Shown: piece after piece, positions 1 to 6,269 of the stretch
Layout of the letters: every line of letters starts with the position of its first letter
Position numbering within the stretch: position 1 is the stretch's first letter
NCBI GenBank assembly: GCA_012797715.1
Contig: JAAZOO010000254.1
Location: forward strand, 1-8,413
Source of the DNA: Geobacteraceae bacterium
Lineage (GTDB): Bacteria > Desulfobacterota > Desulfuromonadia > Geobacterales > Geobacteraceae
Direction of reading: 5' to 3'
Length of the DNA: 8,413 nt
Notes under the pieces: model-generated
What the model saw: the letters and a program-made list of their open reading frames with translations, nothing else
What the model was told of the DNA's origin: nothing
Database searches by the model: none
Position numbers and translations under genes: made by a program

Positions 1-43
1 CCCCATGTGGTTGCCCCAGGGCGGCCACGCGGGGCCGCCCCTA
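1..43. repeat. GC-rich hairpin repeat, cut by the left window edge
   Basis: GGGCGGCC at 19-26 and GGCCGCCC at 33-40 form a perfect 8-bp inverted repeat around a 6-nt loop. On the minus strand the unit reads GTAGGGGCGGCC..., followed by GGGGCAACCACATGGGG, which runs off the left edge. This kind of intergenic palindromic unit is often dispersed in many copies in GC-rich deltaproteobacterial genomes; that it is multicopy here is inference, because only one copy is in view. It lies about 60 bp past the stop of the dehydrogenase gene. A hairpin there could also affect that transcript's 3' end, but no T-run follows it on the minus strand within the window, so it is not called a terminator. Confidence 0.55.
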
Positions 44-100
44 CCGATCATGTTTTCGGGCTTTTCCTCGCGCCTCGAACCTCGTACCGCGCGCCTGACT

Positions 101-1294
101 TTACAGCTCAGGCCACTCGCCTTCCACCACCACATGCGGCAGCCCCATGGTTGACAGCCGCTCCAGGAACGGTTCGGGGTCGAACTGCTCCATGTTCCAG
201 ACGCCGGGCCTGTGCCACTTGCCGGTCAGCATCATGATGCCCCCGACCGCCGCGGGCACGCCGGTGGTGTAGCTGATGGCCTGGGAGTTGACCTCCCGGT
301 AGCACTCTTCGTGGTCGCAGATGTTGTAGATATACACCTGCTTCTTCTTTCCGTCTTTAATGCCGCGGGCGATGACGCCGATGCAGGTCTTCCCCTTGGT
401 AAGCGGTCCGAGGGAGCCGGGGTCCGGTAGCACCGCCTTGAGGAACTGGAGCGGCACGATCTTCATCCCCTGGAACTCCACCTCGTCGATGCGGGTCATG
501 CCCACGTTCTGCAGCACCTCCAGGTGCTTCAGGTAGTTGTCGGAGAAGGTCATCCAGAACTGGGCCTTCTTGATGGTCGGGATGTGCTTCACCAGCGATT
601 CCATCTCCTCGTGGTACATGCGGTAGATGTTCATGGGGCCGATCCCGTCGGGGAAGTCGAAGCTCCTCTTGGTGGAGAGCGCCGAGGTCTCGACCCAGTC
701 CCCGTTCTCCCAATGGCGGCAGGGAGCGGTCACCTCGCGGATGTTGATCTCGGGGTTGAAGTTGGTGGCGAAGGGCTGGCCGTGGGAGCCGGCATTGGCA
801 TCGATGATGTCCAGTTCGTGGATCTCGTCGAGATATTTCTTCGCCGCCAGGGCGGTGAAGACGTTGGTCACCCCCGGGTCGAAGCCGCTTCCGAGCAAGG
901 CCATGAGCCCCTTGTCCCGGAAGCGGTCCTGGTAGGCCCACTGCCAACTGTACTCGAACTTGGCGGTGTCCAGCGGTTCGTAATTGGCGGTGTCCAGGTA
1001 ATCGACACCGACCTCCAGGCAGGCGTCCATGATGGTCAGGTCCTGGTAAGGCAGGGCCACGTTGATGACCAGCTGCGGCTTTTCCTGCTTCAGCAGCGCC
1101 ACCAGCTCGGGAACATTGTCCGCATCCACCCGTGCCGTCTTGACGGGAAACTCGATTTCCGCGGCAATGGCCTTGCATTTGGACTCGGTACGCGAGGCAA
1201 GGGTTATCCCGGTGAACACGTCCGAAGCCTGGGCGCACTTGTGGGCCACAACCCGCCCTACTCCGCCTGCTCCTATTATCAGCACTTTGCTCAT
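101..1294 (-). CDS. Carboxynorspermidine/carboxyspermidine dehydrogenase (saccharopine dehydrogenase-like)
   Basis: A cytosolic NAD(P)H-dependent enzyme that in this family joins aspartate semialdehyde to a diamine (putrescine or diaminopropane). The product is carboxyspermidine or carboxynorspermidine, which a separate decarboxylase then converts to the triamine. The 397 residues match the usual family length of about 400. The N-terminal Rossmann motif GAGGVGRV is at residues 8-15. Typical saccharopine-dehydrogenase-family segments follow: VDYLDTANYEP (97-107) and GSGFDPGVTNVF (135-146), with the characteristic C-terminal part around SYTTGVPAAVGG (341-352). The ATG start is supported by AGGAGAA at 1301-1307, 6 bp upstream. 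It lies 35 bp downstream of the XRE-cupin regulator on the same strand, so the two are probably cotranscribed. The partner decarboxylase is not in the window and may lie beyond the left edge. Family assignment is firm. Calling it this enzyme rather than a saccharopine or lysine-pathway dehydrogenase rests on resemblance. Putrescine versus diaminopropane as substrate cannot be told. Confidence 0.85.
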   Translation of the reverse strand: MSKVLIIGAGGVGRVVAHKCAQASDVFTGITLASRTESKCKAIAAEIEFPVKTARVDADNVPELVALLKQEKPQLVINVALPYQDLTIMDACLEVGVDYLDTANYEPLDTAKFEYSWQWAYQDRFRDKGLMALLGSGFDPGVTNVFTALAAKKYLDEIHELDIIDANAGSHGQPFATNFNPEINIREVTAPCRHWENGDWVETSALSTKRSFDFPDGIGPMNIYRMYHEEMESLVKHIPTIKKAQFWMTFSDNYLKHLEVLQNVGMTRIDEVEFQGMKIVPLQFLKAVLPDPGSLGPLTKGKTCIGVIARGIKDGKKKQVYIYNICDHEECYREVNSQAISYTTGVPAAVGGIMMLTGKWHRPGVWNMEQFDPEPFLERLSTMGLPHVVVEGEWPEL

Positions 1295-1329
1295 TGTCGT
1301 TTCTCCTGTCTGTTCTGGCCTTCAACCAC

Positions 1330-1878
1330 TCAGTAATCGAACGTGGGGGGCGTCACCACCCACAGTAGCTTCGCTTCGGTCTTTCCCGGGTTCTTCACCG
1401 AGTGCCTCTTGTCTGAACTGAAATAGAAGCACTCGCCCTTCTTCACCGTATAGGTACGGTCATCCAGGCGGAGCTGAATCTTTCCGGCAAGGACATAGCC
1501 GAACTCCTCCCCTTCGTGGTAACCCTGCTCGTCCATCTCCTCCCCGGGCATGATGGTGACCAGGGCCGGATCCATGTCCCGGTTCTGGGCTCCCGGGACC
1601 AGGAGCTCCACCTTGACGCCGTCGTCGTCGGCGGTTGACTGGACCCGGGCATCGGCCCCGAAAACCACGTTCTCCCCCTCCGACTCCTCGGTGAAAAACT
1701 CCTGCATGGTGATGCCGAAGACATCGACGATATCCTTCAGGGTGGCGATGGAGGGTGAGGTGGCGTCGTTTTCCAGCTGGGAAATGTACCCCTTGGTCAG
1801 GCCTGCCCTGCCGGCAAGCTCCTCCTGGGTCAGGGAATTGATCAACCTGTAGCGTTTGAGCTGCTCACCGATTTTCAC
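1330..1878 (-). CDS. XRE-family transcriptional regulator with C-terminal cupin domain
   Basis: A cytosolic DNA-binding regulator of the HTH-plus-cupin type; family members include PuuR-like regulators that respond to polyamines or amino acids. Of 182 residues, about 7-61 are the XRE helix-turn-helix (TQEELAGRAGL, then the recognition part TKGYISQLEND). About 105-176 are a single cupin domain. Cupin motif 1 keeps His121 and Glu124/Glu125 but not the full HxH pair; motif 2 ends in HSVKN with His159 and Asn163. A metal or small-ligand pocket is therefore possible but incomplete. The start is GTG at 1876-1878 with only a weak GGGG-type ribosome site; no ATG lies in a better position. It is the first gene of the unit with the polyamine dehydrogenase downstream. 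The GTTTA/TAAAC half-site array just upstream suggests autoregulation. Effector identity (polyamine) is inferred from the neighbour only. Confidence 0.88.
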   Translation of the reverse strand: MKIGEQLKRYRLINSLTQEELAGRAGLTKGYISQLENDATSPSIATLKDIVDVFGITMQEFFTEESEGENVVFGADARVQSTADDDGVKVELLVPGAQNRDMDPALVTIMPGEEMDEQGYHEGEEFGYVLAGKIQLRLDDRTYTVKKGECFYFSSDKRHSVKNPGKTEAKLLWVVTPPTFDY

Positions 1879-1890
1879 GCAGTACCCCGG

Positions 1891-1907
1891 GTTTAGTATC
1901 TGTAAAC
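1891..1907. promoter_or_regulatory. Putative operator 1 for the XRE-cupin regulator
   Basis: GTTTAGTATCTGTAAAC has outer half-sites GTTTA and TAAAC in inverted orientation. It shares GTTTAG-N5-GTAAAC with the site at 1925-1941, while the central five bases differ. It ends 13 bp from the regulator's GTG, in the leader of the predicted transcript. Binding by the regulator encoded next to it is inference. Confidence 0.55.
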
Positions 1908-1924
1908 ATTTTGTCAGGAAACGT

Positions 1925-1941
1925 GTTTAGCTATTGTAAAC
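1925..1941. promoter_or_regulatory. Putative operator 2 for the XRE-cupin regulator
   Basis: GTTTAGCTATTGTAAAC is the second copy of GTTTAG-N5-GTAAAC, starting 34 bp from the first copy (about three helical turns). The conserved arms and variable centre are what a dimeric HTH repressor site should look like. Confidence 0.55.
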
Positions 1942-1951
1942 TTTATGTTTA
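1937..1951. promoter_or_regulatory. Overlapping third inverted repeat of the operator array
   Basis: TAAACTTTATGTTTA is a perfect inverted repeat of the same half-site in the opposite (diverging) orientation. It shares its left arm with operator 2. With 1891-1895, 1903-1907 and 1925-1929 it makes five half-sites in 61 bp, suggesting cooperative or multi-register binding. Confidence 0.4.
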
Positions 1952-1975
1952 ATAAAACAGAAAAACAGGGTGAGA

Positions 1976-2004
1976 TTTATAATATAGTTCCTGCCTACTG
2001 TCAA
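1976..2004 (-). promoter_or_regulatory. Sigma70-type promoter for the regulator/dehydrogenase unit
   Basis: On the minus strand TTGACA (1999-2004) and TATAAA (1976-1981) are separated by exactly 17 bp: a perfect -35 and a five-of-six -10. Transcription would start near 1969 and give a leader of about 90 nt to the GTG at 1878. All the GTTTA/TAAAC half-sites then lie downstream of the start point, so a bound regulator would act as a roadblock or hinder promoter clearance. Confidence 0.7.
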
Positions 2005-2097
2005 CTATTTTTCCGTTCAGTTGCCCTGGCTGTCGCCACATGGCAACGGAGCATCTCACGGGGACATACCGTGTATGAAAATCAGGGGACGGCGCAC

Positions 2098-2145
2098 CGT
2101 GCCGCCGGTCCTGTCCGCACGAGCGAAAAAAACCGGTCCGGCACG
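2098..2145. repeat. Imperfect inverted repeat in the proC leader region
   Basis: CGTGCCG (2098-2104) plus CCGGT (2105-2109) can pair with ACCGG (2132-2136) and CGGCACG (2139-2145), leaving a two-nucleotide bulge (TC, 2137-2138). This gives a 12-bp stem around a 22-nt loop containing a run of A. It is not placed as an intrinsic terminator on either strand, since no T-run follows the stem. Role unknown. Confidence 0.4.
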
Positions 2146-2242
2146 CTGTTCTTGCCGGGTGAAATATGCTACCCTGCGCCCTTGGATGTGAGGCAAGGAT
2201 TACGGTGACTGTCGAATCCGGAACAACAATGTACGACGGGAT

Positions 2243-2248
2243 GGAGGT
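2243..2248 (+). promoter_or_regulatory. Ribosome binding site deciding the proC start
   Basis: GGAGGT lies 4 bp before the ATG at 2253. The upstream in-frame ATGs at 2166, 2229 and 2241 lack a comparable site, and the 2253 start puts the Rossmann motif where it belongs in ProC. Confidence 0.75.
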
Positions 2249-2252
2249 CAAT

Positions 2253-3065
2253 ATGGTGCGGGAAAAGAAAATCGGCTGCATCGGCGGCGGCAACATGGCG
2301 GAGGCCATCGTCAGGGGGTTGCTGGCGGGAAAGGTGGAACCGTCACACATCATGATCGCGGAACCCGTCGATCAGCGTAGAGAGTATTTATCGGGGAAGT
2401 ATGGCATCCGCGTGGTCAGGGAAAACCGCGACGCGGTCGCTTTCGGGGAAATTGTGATCCTGGCGGTAAAACCCCAGGTCTGCAGGGATGCGCTGAGCAC
2501 ACTTTCCGGTGACGTTTCTCTTGAAAAACTCTTCATATCCATCATGGCGGGAGTCAAGACGGAGACCATCGAGTCGGCGCTGGCGCGGGGAGCGCGGGTG
2601 GTCCGGGTAATGCCGAACACGCCCGCACTGGTTCTCAAGGCCGCTTCCGCCGTAGCGGCCGGAGCCAATGCAACCGCCGACGATGTGGCCGCGGCTCTGG
2701 ACATCTTCAGCCTGCTGGGAACGGCGCACCCACTGGACGAAAAACTCCTCGATGCCGTTACCGGCCTCTCCGGAAGCGGGCCGGCCTATGTTTATACCTT
2801 TATCGAGGCATTGTCCGACGCAGGGGTAAAAAACGGTCTTCCCCGGGACATTGCCACCCGCCTCGCTGCACAGACCGTACTGGGCGCAGCGGCAATGGTT
2901 CTGGAAACCGGCGAGCACCCGGCCATCCTGCGGGAAAAGGTTACATCTCCCGGGGGCACCACCATTGCCGGGCTTCATGTCCTCGAACAGCAGGGGTTTC
3001 GCGGTACGGTCATGTCGGCTGTCGATGGAGCGACCGCGCGATCCGTGGAACTGGGGAAAAAGTAG
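2253..3065 (+). CDS. proC: Pyrroline-5-carboxylate reductase
   Basis: Catalyses the last step of proline synthesis in the cytosol: NAD(P)H-dependent reduction of 1-pyrroline-5-carboxylate to proline. With the start at 2253 the protein is 270 residues, the normal length for the family. Visible in order: the N-terminal dinucleotide-binding motif IGCIGGGNMAEAI (7-19), AVKPQ (71-75), the conserved VMPNTPALV (119-127), SGSGPAYVY (173-181), and the C-terminal family signature REKVTSPGGTTIAGL (227-241). The dimerisation and active-site helices look intact, with no frameshift. It is divergent from the XRE-cupin unit and converges with the MshEN-receiver gene, with only 8 bp between the stop codons. 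No operon partner is seen on its strand. Sharing an upstream region with a polyamine gene may reflect the common glutamate/ornithine supply, but that link is speculative. Confidence 0.95.
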   Translation: MVREKKIGCIGGGNMAEAIVRGLLAGKVEPSHIMIAEPVDQRREYLSGKYGIRVVRENRDAVAFGEIVILAVKPQVCRDALSTLSGDVSLEKLFISIMAGVKTETIESALARGARVVRVMPNTPALVLKAASAVAAGANATADDVAAALDIFSLLGTAHPLDEKLLDAVTGLSGSGPAYVYTFIEALSDAGVKNGLPRDIATRLAAQTVLGAAAMVLETGEHPAILREKVTSPGGTTIAGLHVLEQQGFRGTVMSAVDGATARSVELGKK

Positions 3066-3073
3066 CCGGCGGT

Positions 3074-3919
3074 CTAGAAAATCAAGCCGAATTCCCGCTC
3101 AAGATACTGGAATGCCCTTTTCACCCGTGTTTTCAAGGTAATTTCGTTGACCGGCTTTAAGATGAAATCGAAAAAGCCCTTTTCGAATGCCCGTGCTTCT
3201 TCCTCTTTCTGAGAACTGCCTGTCAGGAGGATGAACGGTATATGCCTCGTCTCCGGAAGTGCCCGCAGGGCTTCGAAAAGACTGTAGGCATCCAGTTTCG
3301 GGACCGCCCTTTCCGTGACGATCACCTGCGGCATTTCAGAAATTGCCGTTTTGTAGGCCTCCATGCCGTCCGTAGCGATTTTCACAAGGTATCCCTCCTT
3401 GGAAAGGAGGTGGCTCAGCATGGTGCCCGAAAGGTTGTCGCTCTCCACCAGCAGGACGGATTTCTCCTGCTGTACGGACGGGTCCTTTCCTAGGTAATGC
3501 CGGCATATGGCGGCCGTTATCTCTTTGCGCGTGGCGATGAAGGGAACCACGGTCAATCCGTGGTTCGCCGCGATATTGGAGACGATCCTGGTTTCTGTGG
3601 GGTCCGCCATCGCAAGGGCGAGCTTCCCGTTCTCGATTTTCATGGGGAAAAGCATCGTCTGCATGGCCACGTCGGACGGAATCAGTGCAAGCACATCAGC
3701 CGCAAACGCATGGCGCGCGAAATTTTCAACAACGCGATAGCCATACTGCATGGCCAGGGCAGCCGCCAGCTCCTCCCCGGTTATCAGCTCCATCTCTTCA
3801 AGAATCCCCCCGAGCCTTTTTTTGAGCCTCTTGGAACGAGCCAGGGTTCTTTCCAGGGTTTTCTCGGTAATGAGACCCTGTTCGACAAAGATTTCTCCGA
3901 GCAGCTTTCTTTTCGTCAT
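3074..3919 (-). CDS. MshEN-like domain fused to a degenerate receiver domain
   Basis: No catalytic domain is present; it is probably a cytosolic regulatory or scaffold protein. Numbering here starts at a possible GTG at 3922, giving 282 residues. ATG at 3919 is preferred because GGAGAGGTG sits directly before it; that form has 281. Residues 7 to about 143 resemble the N-terminal MshEN/GspE-N domain, known in some proteins to bind cyclic di-GMP. The second repeat is well kept (RLGGIL at 36-41, LAAALAMQ at 52-59). The first is weaker, with LLGEI at 7-11 and Ser30 where Gln is usual. Residues 154-275 are a receiver domain, but the phosphoacceptor Asp is Glu204 (VTERAVP) and the acidic pair is Glu160/Ser161. 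Thr234 and Lys256 are retained. The domain is therefore unlikely to be phosphorylated normally. A -10-like TATTAT lies at 3951-3956, with no clear -35. It converges on proC. Confidence 0.8.
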   Translation of the reverse strand: MTKRKLLGEIFVEQGLITEKTLERTLARSKRLKKRLGGILEEMELITGEELAAALAMQYGYRVVENFARHAFAADVLALIPSDVAMQTMLFPMKIENGKLALAMADPTETRIVSNIAANHGLTVVPFIATRKEITAAICRHYLGKDPSVQQEKSVLLVESDNLSGTMLSHLLSKEGYLVKIATDGMEAYKTAISEMPQVIVTERAVPKLDAYSLFEALRALPETRHIPFILLTGSSQKEEEARAFEKGFFDFILKPVNEITLKTRVKRAFQYLEREFGLIF

Positions 3920-4038
3920 CACCTCTCCGGACGCAACATCATCACCGTTTATAATAGCGCAACGCCGGGCATTGTAGCTCTATTGCCGAAACAAATCCAG
4001 TCATAACGCATGAATAGGTTCAAATCCATTGCCGGCCG

Positions 4039-4212
4039 CTACCCGTTTTCAGCACCACGATTGAGCGATTCATACAGTTCGATCTGCTCCCGCAGCGACA
4101 GTTTCCGGCGGGCGCCCGGGCACCTCTTCAGGCAGACTCCGCACCTGCTGTCGCTGCACCATTGACAGCACCGGCAATCAGGACAGGGGTGTTTCTTCTT
4201 TTCGTCATTCAT
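4039..4212 (-). CDS. Small cysteine-rich protein, coupled to the hybrid kinase gene
   Basis: A protein of 57 residues, not recognised as a named family. The ATG at 4210-4212 is preferred over one 15 bp upstream (4227) because GGAG ends 5 nt before it. Its first 8 nt overlap the kinase gene's end, so translation is probably coupled. After a charged start (DEKKKH), eight cysteines fall in 22 residues: positions 10, 13, 15, 16, 19, 24, 27 and 31, with CPDC, CC, CGVC and a closing CP. A predicted amphipathic helix follows (KLSLREQIELYESLN, 37-51). The spacing suits zinc or an iron-sulphur cluster. The C-x4-C-x2-C-x3-CP part recalls a ferredoxin motif but its first spacing is wrong for one. There is no signal peptide or membrane segment. 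Its role next to the kinase is unknown; a redox or metal-responsive partner is only a guess. Confidence 0.65.
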   Translation of the reverse strand: MNDEKKKHPCPDCRCCQWCSDSRCGVCLKRCPGARRKLSLREQIELYESLNRGAENG

Positions 4213-6256
4213 CACTTCTCCAATCATTCACCGGCAGGCATTCCGGCGGCGTCTCGCCCTGCAGAGGGTACGACGGGGGAGATTTGAGAGCCTCCCGGAT
4301 CTTGACCAGAAGCTCACCCGGGGTCAAGGGCTTGGAGAGGAGGGGAACGCCCTCGGACACGAGGCCTTGCCGTGTAATCACGTCATAGGTATGCCCGCTC
4401 ATGAATACAACCTTGACGCCGGGACGGAGCCTCTTCGCCTCGTCATAGATCTGTTTGCCGGTTTTCTTGGGCATGATCACATCGAGCAGGAGAAGCTGGA
4501 CCCTCTCAAGGTTGTCTCGGAATTTCTCCAGCGCGTCGTCGCCATCCGCTGCCTCAATGACCTGATAGCCGTACTTGACAAGGATATGCTTCGTCAGCAT
4601 CCGGACGAAACGGTCGTCTTCCGCAAGGAGTATCGTTTCGCCGTTCCCGGTGGGAAGAAGAAGAGCCTCCCGTTGCCTCCGCTCCACCAGGGATTCCACG
4701 AGAGGGAAGAAAATGGTGAAAACCGACCCATTTCCGTTCGCACTCTCCACTTCGATGGTGCCCTGGTGCTGTTTCACGATCCCGTACGCCATGGAGAGCC
4801 CGAGCCCGGTCCCTTTCCCCACCGCCTTGGTTGTGAAAAACGGATCGAAGATTCTGTCCCTTAGCGATGCATCGATTCCGACGCCGGTGTCGGCAACCGT
4901 CAGTTTCGCGTAACTTCCCGGCGGCAATTCCCTCGAGCCTTCCGCCCTGTCCGCCGCCACCTCCACGAATTCGGTTTCTATGCGGAGCGTCCCCCCCTCG
5001 GGCATCGCGTCACGGGCGTTGGTAACAAGGTTGATGAGCATCTGCTCTATCTGCACATCATCCGCCATCACAATCAGGTCATCCCGCGTCGTCGTGATGC
5101 TGAACACGATATTTTCTCCCACAAGTCGAACAAGCATGGAGTGTATCCCCTGTATTGTCTCGTTGAGGTTTATCGGTTTCGGATGGATGACCTGATTCCT
5201 GCTGAACGCGAGAAGCCTGCGGGTTAGTTCCGAAGCCCTTTCAGCCGCTGCGGCAATCTGATCCACGTAGTCGCGGACCGGACTCTTTTTCTTGAACCGG
5301 TCTCTGAGGAGAGCAGCATACCCTTCGATCGTGGAGAGGATGTTATTGAAATCGTGCGCCACCCCCCCCGCAAGAGTTCCTATTGCCTCCATCTTGTGGG
5401 CCTGCCTCAACTGCTGTTCCAGGTGATCCTTTTCTCTCTCCCGTGTCTGGAGGGATTCGGCAATGGAGTTGAAGGCAACGGCCAGTTTGCCGATCTCGTC
5501 TTCCGTTTCGACCGGGACCTTTTCCAGGGGTGCCCCCATTCCAATCATCCGGACCCTTTGCGTCAGTCTGTCGAGAGGCTTTGTAACTCCCTTTACGACA
5601 AAGAACACGATTCCAGCGGCAGCGGAGAGGAAAAATATCGCCATGAGGCCGCCCTTGAGCAGAAGTTTCCACAGTGCAGCGTCAAGCGCTCTCCTGTCCA
5701 GAACCACTCTGACAAACCCGATGGCGCGATCTTCCGTCTCCAGAATCGCATCGCTGAAAAAAAGCGCTTCTTCCGACGAAGAGCGGGAACCGGAGGTTAC
5801 CGTTACCCACGATTCGAGAGAGCCGTCCTCACCACTGACATGGAGGACATCCCGGCTCTTGCGGAGAGTGTTCATGATGTCGCGCACCCTCTTTTCGTCC
5901 AAGGCGAAACTTCTTCCCTGCGGCATGACGCCTGGCCGGCGCTGCTCCTGAAGGAGCGCACCGTTCAGATTGAAAATGGAGACCTGGAGGACTTCACTGT
6001 TCTGCAGAACCCCTTCAACAGGGTCTCTCAGCAGCTCCGGGTTCTCCGCAAAAACGCCGAGCCGCGCATTGTAGGCAAGAAGCTTTGCCAGCACATCCCC
6101 CTGACGGGTCATGGCATCCGCCTGGGTTCTCCACTGGTTATGGACGAAGAAGACGGTGAACGAAACGGACATGACCAGAATGAGGGAAATGATGACCATG
6201 AAGATTTTGGCGGCGAAGGTATCACCGGGACGCAGCATCATTTTTTGAAGTATCAT
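4205..6256 (-). CDS. Membrane-bound hybrid sensor histidine kinase
   Basis: A 683-residue inner-membrane sensor kinase. Two membrane segments (about 15-38 and 199-222) flank a periplasmic domain of roughly 160 residues that resembles a CHASE8-type sensor (inference from the LAKLLAYNARLGVF pattern and the following 'LQVSIFNLNG'). A HAMP linker follows (about 222-275), then HisKA with the phosphorylatable His301 in VAHDFNNIL. The ATPase domain has the N box LINLVTNARDAMP (407-419), DTGVGID (456-462), FDPFFTTK (470-477) and GKGTGLGL (480-487). The C-terminal receiver (about 541-655) is intact: Glu546/Asp547, phosphoacceptor Asp592 in LLDVIMP, Ser620, Lys642. No output domain follows, so the phosphate probably passes to a partner elsewhere. 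The ATG lies 7 bp after the binding-protein gene, and AGGTGA, which contains that gene's stop, serves as its ribosome site. The 3' end overlaps the cysteine-rich ORF. Confidence 0.93.
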   Translation of the reverse strand: MILQKMMLRPGDTFAAKIFMVIISLILVMSVSFTVFFVHNQWRTQADAMTRQGDVLAKLLAYNARLGVFAENPELLRDPVEGVLQNSEVLQVSIFNLNGALLQEQRRPGVMPQGRSFALDEKRVRDIMNTLRKSRDVLHVSGEDGSLESWVTVTSGSRSSSEEALFFSDAILETEDRAIGFVRVVLDRRALDAALWKLLLKGGLMAIFFLSAAAGIVFFVVKGVTKPLDRLTQRVRMIGMGAPLEKVPVETEDEIGKLAVAFNSIAESLQTREREKDHLEQQLRQAHKMEAIGTLAGGVAHDFNNILSTIEGYAALLRDRFKKKSPVRDYVDQIAAAAERASELTRRLLAFSRNQVIHPKPINLNETIQGIHSMLVRLVGENIVFSITTTRDDLIVMADDVQIEQMLINLVTNARDAMPEGGTLRIETEFVEVAADRAEGSRELPPGSYAKLTVADTGVGIDASLRDRIFDPFFTTKAVGKGTGLGLSMAYGIVKQHQGTIEVESANGNGSVFTIFFPLVESLVERRQREALLLPTGNGETILLAEDDRFVRMLTKHILVKYGYQVIEAADGDDALEKFRDNLERVQLLLLDVIMPKKTGKQIYDEAKRLRPGVKVVFMSGHTYDVITRQGLVSEGVPLLSKPLTPGELLVKIREALKSPPSYPLQGETPPECLPVNDWRSDE

Positions 6257-6263
6257 GGGCGTG

Positions 6264-6269
6264 TCACCT
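6264..6269 (-). promoter_or_regulatory. Kinase ribosome binding site overlapping the upstream stop codon
   Basis: On the minus strand AGGTGA contains the TGA stop of the binding-protein gene and stands 7 nt before the kinase ATG at 6256. This arrangement points to translational coupling of the two genes. Confidence 0.6.

Larger units (their letters stand above)
2005..2252. other. Divergent intergenic region upstream of proC
   Basis: The full gap between the regulator and proC is 374 bp (1879-2252). The regulator-proximal part holds the promoter and operators; this part should hold the proC promoter and leader. No pair of -35/-10 boxes is convincing on the plus strand; TATGCT at 2165-2170 is the only -10-like element, with no matching -35. 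One imperfect inverted repeat is present at 2098-2145. Short reading frames crossing this region have no recognisable protein features. Confidence 0.4.

Noticed and set aside
357..1325. Minus-strand open frame of 322 codons in another frame of the dehydrogenase gene
   Set aside because: The translation is rich in Arg, Gly, Pro and His, as expected for an out-of-frame reading, and has no domain.
524..1336. Plus-strand open frame of 270 codons opposite the dehydrogenase gene
   Set aside because: Lies almost entirely antisense to a gene with clear family motifs. Its translation is low in recognisable features and is a by-product of GC-rich codon use.
2120..2145. A-run and hairpin at 2098-2145 as an intrinsic terminator
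   Set aside because: The A/T-run lies in the loop, not after the stem, on both strands.
2165..2170. TATGCT as a proC -10 element
   Set aside because: No matching -35 at 16-18 bp upstream; too weak to annotate.
1945..2208. Plus-strand open frame of 87 codons between the regulator and proC
   Set aside because: It runs across the promoter of the regulator, lacks a ribosome site and has no recognisable protein feature.
2166..2252. N-terminal extension of ProC by 29 residues
   Set aside because: The strong GGAGGT before 2253 and the normal ProC length of 270 residues argue for the shorter form.
4115..4183. Cysteine-rich ORF as a ferredoxin
   Set aside because: The cluster motif C-x2-C-x2-C-x3-CP is not matched: the first spacing is x4, and extra adjacent cysteines precede it.
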